Source of the DNA: Planomicrobium sp. CPCC 101079
GTDB lineage: Bacteria > Bacillota > Bacilli > Bacillales_A > Planococcaceae
Length of the DNA stretch: 64,000 nt
Reading direction: 5' to 3'
NCBI RefSeq assembly: GCF_007859275.1
Contig: NZ_VOHC01000011.1
Coordinates: 1 to 64,000, forward strand
Of this stretch, positions 35,355-46,314 are shown piece after piece. Numbering within the stretch: position 1 is the stretch's first letter; each line of letters begins with the position of its first letter. A program made the translations under genes and the position numbers. The notes under the pieces are model-generated. The model saw only the letters and a program-made list of their open reading frames with translations. It was not told the origin of the DNA and ran no database searches.

Positions 35355-36005
35355 ATGAATCAGTCTAAACGCTATTTAGATATAGTCCGTGATTTACGTG
35401 ACATGATTAGGCAGGAAAATATCCGGCCGGGCGACCGCATTCCATCAGAGAGAGAATTGGCCGAAACGCTGCAAGTAGGGCGTTCGACGATCAGGGAAGC
35501 TTTGAGAAGTTTAGAGTTGTTAGGTTTAATCGAAACGCGGAGAGGCGAAGGCACATTTCTCGCTGATCACCGCAATAATATGTTAGTGGAAGTGTTGTCC
35601 ACCTTCATCCTGCAAGACAACCAGTCCCGCAAAGATGTGCGCGAAACAAGGCAAATACACGAATTGGCAGCGATCGAAACGATTTGTAATAGTGAATCCA
35701 TCAGCGGAATGGGAGTCTGGGACGGTTTTCGCATGCGATTATCTGATGAAGAAAATGGATTTCAGCGGGAAGATTTTGTTCGGGAACTGATGGTGTTGTC
35801 AGGTAACCGCCTATCTTTGAAAATTTGGGTTTTACTTCACCAATATAGCGGCAATCCCTATAACGGGATAGTCTCAAACACCGAAAAAGAACAGTTATTA
35901 AGCATATTGGCTGCCATTGAGCAGCAGCAAGCGGAAAAAGCTGCACATGAATTCAAAACTTGGAGCAATTGGCTATTAAAGGAGAGAGTGCGCGATGATT
36001 CGTGA
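35355..36005 (+). CDS. GntR-family (FadR subfamily) transcriptional regulator
   Basis: 216 aa. N-terminal winged helix ([20 protein letters not shown], then [19 protein letters not shown]) and a shortened all-helical C-terminal ligand domain ending [20 protein letters not shown]. The gene overlaps accD by 11 bp, so the regulator and acetyl-CoA carboxylase subunits are translated from one message. The ligand may be a fatty-acid or central-metabolite signal; none can be read from sequence. RBS AAGGAG. B. subtilis has no equivalent here (malS/ytsJ sits there). Confidence 0.83.
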   Translation: MNQSKRYLDIVRDLRDMIRQENIRPGDRIPSERELAETLQVGRSTIREALRSLELLGLIETRRGEGTFLADHRNNMLVEVLSTFILQDNQSRKDVRETRQIHELAAIETICNSESISGMGVWDGFRMRLSDEENGFQREDFVRELMVLSGNRLSLKIWVLLHQYSGNPYNGIVSNTEKEQLLSILAAIEQQQAEKAAHEFKTWSNWLLKERVRDDS

Positions 36006-36861
36006 TATTTTTAAACGAAACAAAGACAAAAAAGAGGCGACGATTCCCTCTAAAGCCTCAAAAGACATGCCGGAAGGGCTTATGACAAAATGTCCGGAGT
36101 GCAAACATATTTCATTGACAAAAGATCTGCAAGCGGACCACAAAGTTTGTTCCAAATGCGATTATCATTTCAAACTGACTGCTCATGAGCGGATTGCCAG
36201 TTTGATGGACGAAGGCTCGTTCACATCGATGGATGACCATTTAAAGTCTGAGAATCCGCTGGGTTTTCCGGGCTATACGGAAAAAATCCAGCAAGACAGC
36301 AAAAAAACCGGCTTGAATGAAGCCGTATTAACCGGAACTGGAAAATTATCCGGCCGCGAAGTTGTTGTTGCCGTCATGGATTCTCATTTCCGCATGGGTT
36401 CGATGGGTTCGGTTGTCGGCGAAAAGATCACTCGCGCAATTGAAGCCGCGACAGAGAAAAAACTCCCGTTTATCATCTTTACAGCGAGCGGCGGCGCCCG
36501 CATGCAAGAAGGTGTATTATCGTTGATGCAAATGGCTAAAACCAGCGTCGCATTAAAAAGGCACAGCAATGAAGGCTTATTGTTCGTATCTGTATTGACC
36601 CATCCGACAACCGGCGGTGTGTCAGCCAGTTTTGCGTCTGTCGGCGATATCAATATAGCGGAGCCAAAAGCATTGATCGGTTTTGCAGGACGCCGTGTCA
36701 TTGAACAGACAGTCCGCGAAAAATTGCCGGAAGATTTCCAGACGTCTGAATTTCTGCTTGCGCATGGGCAACTTGATGCCGTTGTACACCGGGCTAAAAT
36801 GCGTGAAACCTTAACTTCAATTGTGCGCTTGCACACAAAGGAGGCGGTGCAACATGGCTAA
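35995..36861 (+). CDS. accD: Acetyl-CoA carboxylase carboxyltransferase subunit beta
   Basis: 288 aa. N-terminal four-cysteine zinc ribbon (CPECKH and CSKCDYHF) and crotonase-type carboxyltransferase core with SGGARMQEG and [10 protein letters not shown]. With AccA it transfers CO2 from biotin to acetyl-CoA to make malonyl-CoA, the first step of fatty acid synthesis. RBS AAAGGAGAG within the upstream gntR gene. Followed by accA with an 8-bp overlap. Biotin carboxylase genes are not in the window. Confidence 0.97.
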   Translation: MIRDIFKRNKDKKEATIPSKASKDMPEGLMTKCPECKHISLTKDLQADHKVCSKCDYHFKLTAHERIASLMDEGSFTSMDDHLKSENPLGFPGYTEKIQQDSKKTGLNEAVLTGTGKLSGREVVVAVMDSHFRMGSMGSVVGEKITRAIEAATEKKLPFIIFTASGGARMQEGVLSLMQMAKTSVALKRHSNEGLLFVSVLTHPTTGGVSASFASVGDINIAEPKALIGFAGRRVIEQTVREKLPEDFQTSEFLLAHGQLDAVVHRAKMRETLTSIVRLHTKEAVQHG

Positions 36862-37819
36862 AACAGCACCAAAAGCGATGACTTTTGAAGAACCGTTATT
36901 TGAATTACGCAAAAAGATAGATGAATTGAAAGAATATACCGCCACTGCCGATGTGGATTTGAGTTCTGAAATCAAAAGTTTGGAAGAACGGCTGGCTAAG
37001 CTTGAATCAGATATCTATGAAAACATGAAGCCTTGGGACCGTGTTCAAGTGGCTCGCCACCCGAACCGCCCTACAACGTTGGACTATATTTCAATTTTAT
37101 TTGAAGATTTTATTGAACTTCATGGAGACCGGTCGTATGGGGACGACGAAGCGATCGTTGGCGGCATTGCGTCATTTCATGGCCAGCCTGTCACTGTCAT
37201 CGGCCATCAGCGCGGAAAAGATACGAAAGAAAACATCCGCCGAAACTTTGGAATGCCCCACCCGGAAGGCTATCGAAAAGCTTTGCGCTTGATGAAGCAA
37301 GCGGAAAAATTCAATCGGCCGATCGTTTGCCTGATTGATACAAAAGGCGCTTATCCTGGTAAAGCAGCGGAAGAACGCGGGCAGAGTGAAGCAATTGCGC
37401 GCAATCTGGTGGAAATGGCTGGACTTGAAGTTCCAGTAATCTCTATTGTTATTGGGGAAGGCGGAAGCGGTGGTGCATTGGCTCTTGGTGTCGGCAATCA
37501 TATCTTGATGCTTGAAAACTCGACGTTTTCCGTAATTTCTCCAGAGGGTGCCGCTTCTATTCTTTGGAAAGATTCTGCGCTTGCCCAAACAGCTGCAGAA
37601 GCGATGAAGATCACAGCACCTGATTTGCTGAAAATGAAAATCATCGAACGTGTAATTCCAGAAGTTCGCGGCGGAGCTCATCATGATTGCAACAAGCAGG
37701 CCGCCTACATCGGAGATGCTATTAAACAATCATTTGATGAACTGGGCGGACTGTCCGGCCAGGAACTGATTGATCAGCGCTATGCAAAATTCAAATCAAT
37801 CGGCATATTTAGTGAATAA
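36854..37819 (+). CDS. accA: Acetyl-CoA carboxylase carboxyltransferase subunit alpha
   Basis: 321 aa. Conserved DRPYGDD-like region appears as [15 protein letters not shown]; oxyanion/biotin elements are [20 protein letters not shown] ([14 protein letters not shown]) and [12 protein letters not shown]. The start at 36854 follows AAAGGAGGCGGTG and lies inside the last codons of accD; the longer frame from 36821 is rejected. Ends the operon at a strong terminator. Confidence 0.97.
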   Translation: MAKTAPKAMTFEEPLFELRKKIDELKEYTATADVDLSSEIKSLEERLAKLESDIYENMKPWDRVQVARHPNRPTTLDYISILFEDFIELHGDRSYGDDEAIVGGIASFHGQPVTVIGHQRGKDTKENIRRNFGMPHPEGYRKALRLMKQAEKFNRPIVCLIDTKGAYPGKAAEERGQSEAIARNLVEMAGLEVPVISIVIGEGGSGGALALGVGNHILMLENSTFSVISPEGAASILWKDSALAQTAAEAMKITAPDLLKMKIIERVIPEVRGGAHHDCNKQAAYIGDAIKQSFDELGGLSGQELIDQRYAKFKSIGIFSE

Positions 37820-37845
37820 AAAAACCGCTTTAGCGGTTTTTTTAT
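37818..37845 (+). terminator. Terminator after accA
   Basis: Stem AAAAACCGCT / AGCGGTTTTT with short loop and T7. Confidence 0.88.
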
Positions 37846-37962
37846 TTGATAAACAATGGTTCTAACAAAAACTTAACAAGTGATAGTTTATTCAAGACTG
37901 ACAGCAAAGAACTCTTCGTGGTAAGGTGAAAAGAGTAAAAGGAAATGCAGGAGGCGTATTAG

Positions 37963-38922
<960 letters not shown>

Positions 38923-38944
38923 AACTTTAATTGGAGTGAGTCTA

Positions 38945-40705
38945 TTGAGAAAAACGAAAATCGTATGTACGATCGGCCCTGCAAGTGAATCGCCCGAAAC
39001 TCTGGAAGCATTGATCCAAGCGGGCATGAACGTAGCCCGTTTGAACTTTTCGCATGGCAGCCATGAAGAGCATGGCATGCGCATTCAACGAATTCGTGAT
39101 GCTGCAGAAAAGACCGGTAAGATAGTGGGTATTCTTCTTGATACAAAAGGACCTGAAATCCGGACTCATCAAATGGAGAACAACGGCATCGAACTTAAGA
39201 CTGGCCAAAAAATAGCAATCTCTATGACCGAAGTGCTTGGAACGGATCAAATGTTTTCCATTACGTATGAAAAGCTGATAGAGGATGTCACAGAAGGCTC
39301 GATTATTTTGCTCGATGATGGATTGATTGAACTGCGCACAGAATCAATCGATAGAGAAAAGGGATTAATCCATACGGTTGTCGAAAATGCCGGAACGCTG
39401 AAAAGCAAAAAAGGCGTCAATGTTCCTGGAGTTTCCGTCCAGCTGCCTGGGATTACTGAAAAAGATGCTCAAGATATTTTGTTTGGAATTGAGCAGAATG
39501 TTGATTTTGTAGCGGCTTCGTTTGTTCGAAGAGCTTCTGATGTCATGGAAATCCGCAGTTTGCTTGAGAAAAACAATGGAGAACACATTCAAATCATCCC
39601 GAAAATTGAAAATGGCGAGGGCGTCGACAACATCGATGAAATCATCATGGTGTCTGATGGCTTGATGGTTGCAAGAGGAGATTTGGGTGTTGAAATTCCA
39701 GCAGAAGAAGTTCCGATTGTCCAAAAGTCGCTGATTGAAAAATGCAATAGCGCGGGCAAACCGGTTATTACAGCTACCCAAATGCTTGATTCGATGCAGC
39801 GCAATCCGCGCCCAACACGTGCGGAAGCGAGTGACGTGGCAAATGCTATTTTTGACGGCACCGATGCGATTATGCTGTCCGGCGAAACAGCAGCTGGAAT
39901 TTACCCAGTAGAATCTGTAGAAACTATGCACCGCATTGCGGTAACGACGGAAGAGGCATTGAACTACAAGCAAATTGTCTCTACAAGAAGAAGAGAAAGA
40001 GAGGCGAATATGACCGAAGCGATTGGGCAAGCGGTGGCTTATACGGCTTTGAATCTGAAAGTTAAAGCCATCATTGCACCAACTGAAAGCGGACATACAG
40101 CTAAAATGATTTCGAAATATCGGCCAGAAGCACCGATAATTGCTGTCACTTCTGCGGACATTCCATCACGCAAATTGACGCTTGTTTGGGGCGTACAGCC
40201 AATTGTCGGTTCTAAAGTAGAATCCACGGATGATTTATTGGAAAAAGCGGTTGACGAAAGCTTGCACCACCATTACGTAAAGCATGGCGACTTAGTAGTC
40301 ATCACTGCCGGCGTACCGGTAGGGAAAGCGGGCACCACCAATCTAATGAAGATCCATGTAATCGGAGACATTATTGCAAAAGGGCAAGGAATTGGAAAAG
40401 CTTCTGCGTTAGGTGCCACTCTGGTAGCCCGAAATGCTGAAGAAGCAAATGCCTTGGATGCAGAAGGAAAAATTTTGGTGACGATCGGTACAGACCGGGA
40501 AATGATGCCTGCCATCAACAAATGTGCTGGAATCATTACCGAAGAAGGCGGATTGACCAGCCATGCGGCCGTTGTCGGCTTGAGTTTGGGGATCCCAGTC
40601 ATCGTCGGCGTACCGGACGCAACGAATTTGATCAAGAATAATTATGATATAACAATTGACGCCGAATCCGGAATGATTTACCATGGGCACGCAAGTGTAC
40701 TGTAA
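38945..40705 (+). CDS. pyk: Pyruvate kinase
   Basis: 586 aa: catalytic core with [12 protein letters not shown] (metal/PEP site) and [15 protein letters not shown], plus the extra C-terminal phosphohistidine-type domain typical of Bacillus Pyk ([19 protein letters not shown]). Converts PEP and ADP to pyruvate and ATP. TTG 38945 is the start (LRKTKIV equals the MRKTKIV family N-terminus, GGAG 8 nt upstream); GTG 38936 overlaps the Shine-Dalgarno. Second gene after pfkA. Confidence 0.96.
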   Translation: MRKTKIVCTIGPASESPETLEALIQAGMNVARLNFSHGSHEEHGMRIQRIRDAAEKTGKIVGILLDTKGPEIRTHQMENNGIELKTGQKIAISMTEVLGTDQMFSITYEKLIEDVTEGSIILLDDGLIELRTESIDREKGLIHTVVENAGTLKSKKGVNVPGVSVQLPGITEKDAQDILFGIEQNVDFVAASFVRRASDVMEIRSLLEKNNGEHIQIIPKIENGEGVDNIDEIIMVSDGLMVARGDLGVEIPAEEVPIVQKSLIEKCNSAGKPVITATQMLDSMQRNPRPTRAEASDVANAIFDGTDAIMLSGETAAGIYPVESVETMHRIAVTTEEALNYKQIVSTRRREREANMTEAIGQAVAYTALNLKVKAIIAPTESGHTAKMISKYRPEAPIIAVTSADIPSRKLTLVWGVQPIVGSKVESTDDLLEKAVDESLHHHYVKHGDLVVITAGVPVGKAGTTNLMKIHVIGDIIAKGQGIGKASALGATLVARNAEEANALDAEGKILVTIGTDREMMPAINKCAGIITEEGGLTSHAAVVGLSLGIPVIVGVPDATNLIKNNYDITIDAESGMIYHGHASVL

Positions 40706-40727
40706 AGACTGAAGGAGGGAGGATACT

Positions 40728-41114
40728 ATGATGAAATGGTTTTTTATCGCACTGCTCATAGTTCCGACACTCGAATTGGCACTGCTCATATGGGCAGGCG
40801 GAGCAATCGGATTTTTCCCGACACTAGCCATCATTTTGGCGACTGGCATAGCTGGCGCTTTTTTAGCAAAAAAACAGGGGTTGAAAGCGTTCCGTGATAT
40901 TCAAGAAGCGATGGGCAATTTTCAAGCGCCAGGCGATCAGCTGCTGAATGCCGCTTTTGTTCTGGTTGGCGGTGTTTTGCTCTTGACGCCTGGGTTTATT
41001 TCAGATGCAGTTGGCTTTAGCATGCTGTTCGCCCCAACTCAAAAAATCTACAAGCCGCTCGTTTATCGATTGATTCAGAATAGAATGAGAAACGCTCGGA
41101 TTATCGTCAGATAA
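40728..41114 (+). CDS. fxsA: FxsA family membrane protein
   Basis: 128 aa with two or three membrane helices; the FxsA signature region PTLELALLIWAGGAIGFFPTL is given in part as PTLELALLIW and ATGIAGAFLAKKQG. E. coli FxsA relieves phage T7 exclusion by the F plasmid; its cellular role is unclear. Syntenic with B. subtilis ytzA between pyk and citZ. RBS AAGGAGGG, 22 bp after pyk, so probably part of the pfkA-pyk transcript. Confidence 0.9.
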   Translation: MMKWFFIALLIVPTLELALLIWAGGAIGFFPTLAIILATGIAGAFLAKKQGLKAFRDIQEAMGNFQAPGDQLLNAAFVLVGGVLLLTPGFISDAVGFSMLFAPTQKIYKPLVYRLIQNRMRNARIIVR

Positions 41115-41120
41115 TCCGAG
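41095..41120 (+). terminator. Hairpin spanning the fxsA stop codon
   Basis: 10-bp perfect stem CTCGGATTAT / ATAATCCGAG with loop CGTCAG; a T6 run follows only 12 nt later, so termination may be weak or the hairpin may protect the 3' end. Confidence 0.45.
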
Positions 41121-41153
41121 TAAACTCATCACTTTTTTGGAAAGTTAGAGAAA

Positions 41154-41167
41154 AACAAGCGTTTTCA
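41154..41167. promoter_or_regulatory. cre-like CcpA site at citZ
   Basis: AACAAGCGTTTTCA matches the cre consensus at 11 of 14 positions and abuts the -35 of the citZ promoter. CcpA control of citZ is known in B. subtilis. Confidence 0.45.
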
Positions 41168-41196
41168 TTCACAAAGCATCTAAAATTGATTATAAT
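41168..41196 (+). promoter_or_regulatory. SigA-type promoter of citZ
   Basis: TTCACA (41168-41173), 17-nt spacer, TATAAT (41191-41196); start expected near 41203. Confidence 0.8.
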
Positions 41197-41202
41197 GGCT
41201 AG

Positions 41203-41297
41203 GTAAGGAATTTAGCATAGGTTCATAAAAGCAGATGAGCCATCATTCTGCCTTTTTTTTTGGAATGATGAATTATACTGAAGAAGGAGCGATTTAA
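41203..41297 (+). promoter_or_regulatory. citZ leader with competing hairpins (candidate attenuator)
   Basis: GCAGATGA (41231-41238) can pair with TCATTCTGC (41243-41251, one bulged T) and is followed by nine T residues (41253-41261), which is a terminator layout upstream of citZ. CATCATTC (41241-41248) can instead pair perfectly with GAATGATG (41263-41270). The two structures share TCATTC and are mutually exclusive. No known aptamer is recognised. Confidence 0.45.
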
Positions 41298-42413
41298 ATG
41301 ACATCGTCAAAAGGATTAGAAGGTGTAGTAGCAACACAATCCGCCATCAGCTCAATTATTGATGACACACTTACATACGTTGGCTACGATATCGATGATT
41401 TAGCAGTAAACGCAAGCTTTGAGGAAGTAATTTACTTATTATGGCATCAGCGCCTGCCAAAAGCGGATGAGTTGGCAGAACTTAAGCAACAGCTGGCTGA
41501 TAATATGTCAGTTCCACAAGCAGTGCTGGATCATTTTAAAACATATGACATCAAAAATGTTCACCCGATGGCGGCTCTTCGCACAGCTGTCTCAATGCTG
41601 GGATTATTTGATGAAGAAGCAGAAGAAATGAACACAGAAGCAAACTACCGCAAAGCGATTCGCATCCAAGCGAAGATTTCCACGCTTGTTACTGCATTTG
41701 GCCGTATTCGCAATGGGCAAGAACCGATTGCGCCAAAAACAGATTTAAGCTTTGCCGCTAACTTCCTTTATATGCTTTCTGGAGAAATGCCGGAAGACAT
41801 CGAAGTCGAAGCTTTCAACAAAGCGCTAGTACTTCACGCTGACCATGAGTTGAATGCATCAACATTCACTGCCCGTGTAGCGGTTGCAACTCTTTCTGAT
41901 GTATATTCAGGAATCACTGCGGCAATCGGCGCATTAAAAGGGCCATTGCACGGTGGAGCAAACGAACAAGTTATGAAAATGCTCACTGAAATCGATTCTG
42001 TCGAAAATGTTGATTCCTACATCAACGGAAAATTAGACAACAAAGAGAAAATCATGGGCTTTGGCCACCGCGTATACCGCAAAGGCGACCCGCGTGCAAA
42101 ACACCTTCGCGAAATGTCTCAGAAATTGACAAAAATCCGCGGAGAAGAAAAATGGTATGAAATGTCGATCAAGATCGATGAAATTGTGACTGGACAGAAA
42201 AACCTTCCGCCAAACGTGGATTTCTATTCTGCATCGGTTTACCATTCTTTGAATATCGAACATGATTTGTTTACTCCGATTTTTGCAGTGTCACGTACGT
42301 CTGGATGGTTGGCGCATATTCTTGAGCAATATGCAGACAATCGCCTGATCCGTCCGCGTGCAGAATACATCGGACCGGGAATGCAGACATACGTTCCTGT
42401 AGAAGAAAGATAA
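41298..42413 (+). CDS. citZ: Citrate synthase
   Basis: 371 aa, the short Gram-positive citrate synthase. Catalytic residues are visible in HADHELNAS, GFGHRVYRKGDPR and NVDFYSASVY. Condenses acetyl-CoA and oxaloacetate. First gene of the citZ-icd-mdh block; it has its own promoter and a leader with terminator-like structure. RBS GAAGGAGCG. Confidence 0.97.
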   Translation: MTSSKGLEGVVATQSAISSIIDDTLTYVGYDIDDLAVNASFEEVIYLLWHQRLPKADELAELKQQLADNMSVPQAVLDHFKTYDIKNVHPMAALRTAVSMLGLFDEEAEEMNTEANYRKAIRIQAKISTLVTAFGRIRNGQEPIAPKTDLSFAANFLYMLSGEMPEDIEVEAFNKALVLHADHELNASTFTARVAVATLSDVYSGITAAIGALKGPLHGGANEQVMKMLTEIDSVENVDSYINGKLDNKEKIMGFGHRVYRKGDPRAKHLREMSQKLTKIRGEEKWYEMSIKIDEIVTGQKNLPPNVDFYSASVYHSLNIEHDLFTPIFAVSRTSGWLAHILEQYADNRLIRPRAEYIGPGMQTYVPVEER

Positions 42414-42439
42414 GACAAGTAAACAGAGCACTAAACACC

Positions 42440-42476
42440 ATAGGGCTTGTATTTTATGCAGCCCTGTGAATTTGAC
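42440..42476 (+). repeat. Inverted repeat between citZ and icd
   Basis: AGGGCT and AGCCCT flank a 12-nt AT-rich loop, with additional CA/TG pairing outside. There is no T run; it may be an RNA processing or stability element in a citZ-icd message. Confidence 0.35.
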
Positions 42477-42494
42477 CACAGGAGGCAATAATAA

Positions 42495-43763
42495 ATGGCA
42501 AACGGCGAAAAAATTTCAGTAGAAAACGGTGTTTTAAATGTACCAAATAACGCAATCATCCCTTTCATCATCGGTGACGGAACAGGGCCAGACATTTGGC
42601 ATGCAGCTTCCCGCGTTTTAGAACAAGCAGTAAACAAAGCCTATAACGGCGAAAAATCAATTGTTTGGAAAGAAGTTCTTGCAGGACAAAAAGCTTTCGA
42701 CGAAACTGGAGAATGGCTTCCTGAAGAAACACTTGAAGTGATCCGCGAATACTTGATTGCGATCAAAGGTCCTCTTACAACGCCAATCGGCGGCGGTATC
42801 CGTTCATTGAACGTAGCGCTTCGCCAAGAACTTGACCTTTACACTTGCTTGCGTCCAGTACGTTATTTCGAAGGCGTTCCTTCTCCTGTTAAGCGTCCAG
42901 AAGATACTGATATGGTCATTTTCCGTGAAAACACAGAAGATATCTATGCTGGCATCGAGTACGCTAGCGGTTCTGAAGAAGTTGCGAAATTGCTTTCTTT
43001 CCTTCAAGGTGAGATGGGCGTAAACAAAATCCGTTTCCCAGAAACTTCAGGTATCGGCATCAAGCCGATCTCCGAAGAAGGAACAAAGCGTTTAGTGCGC
43101 GCTGCTATCAACTATGCATTGGTTGAAGGCCGCGAGTCAGTAACACTTGTCCACAAAGGGAACATCATGAAGTTCACTGAAGGAGCTTTCAAAAACTGGG
43201 GCTATGAAGTTGCGGAACAAGAGTTTGCTGACAAAGTATTCACTTGGAACCAATATGATGCGATTAAAGACGAGCAAGGCACTGATGCTGCGAACAAAGC
43301 GCAAGAAGAAGCACTTGCTTCAGGCAAAATCCTGATCAAAGACTCAATCGCTGATATCTTCCTTCAACAAATTCTTACTCGCCCAAGCGAGTTTGATGTG
43401 GTTGCTACAATGAACTTGAACGGAGATTACATCTCTGACGCTTTGGCTGCCCAAGTAGGCGGAATCGGTATTGCACCGGGCGCAAACATCAACTACGATA
43501 GCGGACACGCTATCTTCGAAGCAACTCACGGAACTGCTCCGAAATATGCAGGTCTTGATAAAGTAAACCCGTCTTCTGTCATCCTTTCAGGCGTATTGAT
43601 GCTTGAACACCTTGGCTGGACAGAAGCTGCGAAACTTATCGTTGCTTCAATGGAAAAAACTATCTCTTCTAAAGTTGTAACTTACGACTTCGCTCGTCTA
43701 ATGGACGGCGCAACAGAAGTGAAATGCTCAGAGTTTGCTGACGAATTAATCAAAAACTTTTAA
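42495..43763 (+). CDS. icd: Isocitrate dehydrogenase (NADP)
   Basis: 422 aa. Substrate loop [18 protein letters not shown] contains the serine and arginines that bind isocitrate; [17 protein letters not shown] carries the Lys/Tyr pair that selects NADP. Produces 2-oxoglutarate. RBS CAGGAGGC; 81 bp after citZ with no clear terminator between, so partly co-transcribed. Ends at a strong terminator before mdh. Confidence 0.97.
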   Translation: MANGEKISVENGVLNVPNNAIIPFIIGDGTGPDIWHAASRVLEQAVNKAYNGEKSIVWKEVLAGQKAFDETGEWLPEETLEVIREYLIAIKGPLTTPIGGGIRSLNVALRQELDLYTCLRPVRYFEGVPSPVKRPEDTDMVIFRENTEDIYAGIEYASGSEEVAKLLSFLQGEMGVNKIRFPETSGIGIKPISEEGTKRLVRAAINYALVEGRESVTLVHKGNIMKFTEGAFKNWGYEVAEQEFADKVFTWNQYDAIKDEQGTDAANKAQEEALASGKILIKDSIADIFLQQILTRPSEFDVVATMNLNGDYISDALAAQVGGIGIAPGANINYDSGHAIFEATHGTAPKYAGLDKVNPSSVILSGVLMLEHLGWTEAAKLIVASMEKTISSKVVTYDFARLMDGATEVKCSEFADELIKNF

Positions 43764-43764
43764 G

Positions 43765-43792
43765 AAAAGAGGGGGAAACCCCTCTTTTTTTT
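43765..43792 (+). terminator. Terminator after icd
   Basis: Stem AAAAGAGGGG / CCCCTCTTTT around GAAA with T8. Confidence 0.9.
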
Positions 43793-44004
43793 ATGGGCAA
43801 TATTGCTAAATCTCATTAATCTTTAGCCTATTATATTTTTATTAGCCAAAAGCAATAAAGTGGACAATCGAGAAGCTCTGGTGCTTAATTGCATGCACCG
43901 TTAAGTTGCCGGCAGATTTCCTGCAAAAGCAATGAGCTGTTTTGCGAACTGATTTTAGGGAATAAATTCTATAGTTGAGATTAAATTTTAAAAGGAGAGA
44001 TTTT

Positions 44005-44943
44005 ATGACATTCAAACGTAAAAAGATTTCTGTCATCGGTTCTGGATTTACTGGTGCCACAACGGCTTTTCTTTTGGCTCAGAAAGAATTGGGCGATGTA
44101 ATCTTAGTAGATATCCCGCAAATGGAAAATCCGGCCAAAGGAAAAGCTCTTGATATGGCAGAAGCAGGTCCTGTCCAAGGTTTTGATGCCCGCATCAAAG
44201 GGACGGCGGATTACGGGGATACCAAAGATTCTGATTTAGTGATCATTACAGCAGGCATCGCTCGAAAACCAGGCATGAGCCGTGATGATCTTGTCCAGAC
44301 AAACCAGAAAATCATGAAATCCGTTACGGATGAAATCGTAAAAAACTCACCTGACACAATTATTATTGTATTGACGAATCCGGTAGATGCAATGACGTAC
44401 ACTGTTTATAAAGAGTCCGGTTTTCCGAAAGAGCGGGTAATCGGCCAATCAGGCGTACTGGATTCAGCGCGATTCCGTACATTTGTAGCGGAAGAACTAG
44501 ATTTATCAGTCAAAGACATCACCGGTTTTGTTCTGGGCGGACACGGTGATGACATGGTGCCTTTAGTGCGCTATTCATACGCGGGTGGAATTCCGCTCGA
44601 GACACTGATTTCAAAAGAGCGCCTGGAAGAAATTGTGGAACGAACACGCAAAGGCGGAGCTGAAATCGTCAACTTGCTGGGTACTGGCTCCGCCTATTAT
44701 GCACCAGCAGCATCACTTGTTGAAATGGCAGAAGCGATCATTAAAGATCACCGCCGTGTATTGCCTGCCATCGCTTATCTGGAAGGCGAGTATGGCTTGG
44801 ATGGAATTTATCTCGGTGTGCCCACTATATTGGGAGCAGGCGGGATTGAAAAAATTATCGAAATCGATTTGAATGCTGAAGAAAAGGACGCATTGGAAAA
44901 ATCCGCCGAGTCAGTCAAGGCAGTCATGGAAGTATTAGCTTAA
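44005..44943 (+). CDS. mdh: Malate dehydrogenase (LDH-like)
   Basis: 312 aa. NAD motif [13 protein letters not shown], substrate-discriminating arginines in [14 protein letters not shown] and catalytic HGDD in [10 protein letters not shown]. Interconverts malate and oxaloacetate. ATG 44005 follows AAAAGGAGAG; the upstream extension to 43975 is rejected. A 212-bp spacer after icd and its terminator suggest an independent promoter (possible TATAGT at about 43970, poor -35). Confidence 0.96.
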   Translation: MTFKRKKISVIGSGFTGATTAFLLAQKELGDVILVDIPQMENPAKGKALDMAEAGPVQGFDARIKGTADYGDTKDSDLVIITAGIARKPGMSRDDLVQTNQKIMKSVTDEIVKNSPDTIIIVLTNPVDAMTYTVYKESGFPKERVIGQSGVLDSARFRTFVAEELDLSVKDITGFVLGGHGDDMVPLVRYSYAGGIPLETLISKERLEEIVERTRKGGAEIVNLLGTGSAYYAPAASLVEMAEAIIKDHRRVLPAIAYLEGEYGLDGIYLGVPTILGAGGIEKIIEIDLNAEEKDALEKSAESVKAVMEVLA

Positions 44944-44951
44944 TCGAGCGG

Positions 44952-44982
44952 AGCGGGCAAGGTTTCTTGTCCGTCTTTTTTT
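44952..44982 (+). terminator. Terminator after mdh
   Basis: Stem GCGGGCAAG / CTTGTCCGT with two G-U pairs, loop GTTT, T7. Confidence 0.8.
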
Positions 44983-45019
44983 ATTCCCGAATATAGGCGC
45001 CATTAGTCCGGAACGGTGC

Positions 45020-45049
45020 TTGCACTTTTCTTGCATTAGTTGTTACTAT
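45020..45049 (+). promoter_or_regulatory. SigA-type promoter of the MaoC-like gene
   Basis: TTGCAC (45020-45025), 18-nt spacer, TACTAT (45044-45049). Confidence 0.5.
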
Positions 45050-45082
45050 TAAGGTATTAATAATTTAGGGGAGGGAATTTAT

Positions 45083-45559
45083 TTGTTGCTTGGGAAAAAA
45101 CGCAAATTAGGCCGGAAAATTGAAGCTATTAACACCGGTGAAAAACTGCAGTTGACAGAAAAGATAGAAGATAAAGACTTGCTGCTTTATTTAGGATTAA
45201 CAAATGACAGCAATCCATTATACATTCAGCATGATTTCGCATCACAAACGGTTTTTGAAAAACCGGTAGTACCGACCATCATGTTGGCAGGCATTATTTC
45301 TTCTGCCATTTCCAAATATTTGCCAGGTCCGGGCACTTATATAAAAGAGCAACGCTTGAAATTCACCAAACCCGTTTTCCACTATGCCACTATTGAATTT
45401 TTGTTGGAAGTGACCGAAGTTGACCTTAAAAACAATGAAGTGACTGTTCGTGTTGTAGCGACAGATGAAAAAGGAGAGGCTGTGGTTGAGGGGACAATAC
45501 TCGCCAATCCGCCTCAAATGATAAATCAGTTGACAACACAGGCGATGGATAACTTTTAG
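45083..45559 (+). CDS. MaoC-like hotdog protein with altered catalytic motif
   Basis: 158 aa, single hotdog fold of the MaoC/R-specific enoyl-CoA hydratase group. The hydratase motif GD-x-NP-(L/V)-H appears as NDSNPLY: Asp42 is kept but the catalytic His is Tyr47. The AHG of the helix is also changed (VVPTIMLAG). Initiates with TTG at 45083 after GGGGAGGG; no better start exists. It precedes phoP by 50 bp and could be co-transcribed. Function is unknown; a hydratase role is doubtful without the histidine. Confidence 0.72.
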   Translation: MLLGKKRKLGRKIEAINTGEKLQLTEKIEDKDLLLYLGLTNDSNPLYIQHDFASQTVFEKPVVPTIMLAGIISSAISKYLPGPGTYIKEQRLKFTKPVFHYATIEFLLEVTEVDLKNNEVTVRVVATDEKGEAVVEGTILANPPQMINQLTTQAMDNF

Positions 45560-45609
45560 CGCATGGTTTGGGATGGGGGTTCTAGACTGAATGCGGAGGA
45601 TGTTACACG

Positions 45610-46314
45610 ATGAAGAAAATATTGATTATTGAAGATGAACACTCGATTGCAACATTGCTTTCCTATAACCTTGTACAAGCGGGCTACGAAACGGTTGTCG
45701 CAAATGACGGCAAACAAGGCTTCGACTTGGCATTAAGCGAAGATCCAGCATTGATTGTGCTTGACCTTATGCTGCCTTCGATGGACGGAGTGGAAGTCTG
45801 TAAATCATTGCGGCAGCAAAAAGTCAGCACGCCTATCATAATGTTGACGGCGAAAGATGATGAGTTTGACAAAGTATTGGGCTTGGAGCTTGGCGCAGAC
45901 GACTATATGACGAAACCGTTCAGCCCGCGTGAAGTTGTGGCCCGCATCAAAGCGGTGCTTAGGAGAACAGAAAGCAAACCGGTTGATCCACAAGACTCAT
46001 CCGTGCCTTTAACGTTCGGGGAGTTGACTGTATATCCTGACCGATTTGAAGTGTTTATGAGCGAAGAGCAAATTGAGTTTACTCCAAAAGAATTTGAACT
46101 TCTCGTGTATTTGATGGAAAACAAAAACCGGGTTTTGACGCGTGATCAATTGCTGAGTGCTGTATGGAAATACGATTTTGCGGGAGATACGCGAATTGTT
46201 GACGTCCATATTAGCCATTTGCGCGAAAAAATCGAAGAAAATAGCCGAAAGCCCACCTTCATCAAAACCATCCGAGGTTTAGGCTATAAATTTGAGGAGC
46301 CAAGAGCAATATGA
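45610..46314 (+). CDS. phoP: Response regulator PhoP
   Basis: 234-aa OmpR/PhoB-type regulator: receiver with EDE acidic pocket (ILIIEDEHS), phosphoacceptor in IVLDLMLPSMDG, Lys in YMTKPFSPRE; C-terminal winged helix with GDTRIVDVHISHLREKIE. Controls phosphate-starvation genes. RBS GCGGAGGATG. Overlaps phoR by 4 bp. Synteny with B. subtilis mdh-phoP-phoR-polA supports the name over other OmpR-type regulators. Confidence 0.92.
   Translation: MKKILIIEDEHSIATLLSYNLVQAGYETVVANDGKQGFDLALSEDPALIVLDLMLPSMDGVEVCKSLRQQKVSTPIIMLTAKDDEFDKVLGLELGADDYMTKPFSPREVVARIKAVLRRTESKPVDPQDSSVPLTFGELTVYPDRFEVFMSEEQIEFTPKEFELLVYLMENKNRVLTRDQLLSAVWKYDFAGDTRIVDVHISHLREKIEENSRKPTFIKTIRGLGYKFEEPRAI

Noticed and set aside
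39365..40096. 243-codon minus-strand frame opposite pyk
   Set aside because: Antisense shadow of a highly conserved coding gene.
43796..44004. Possible small gene or RNA between icd and mdh
   Set aside because: AT-rich 209 bp with a possible TATAGT but no frame with RBS and no convincing structure.
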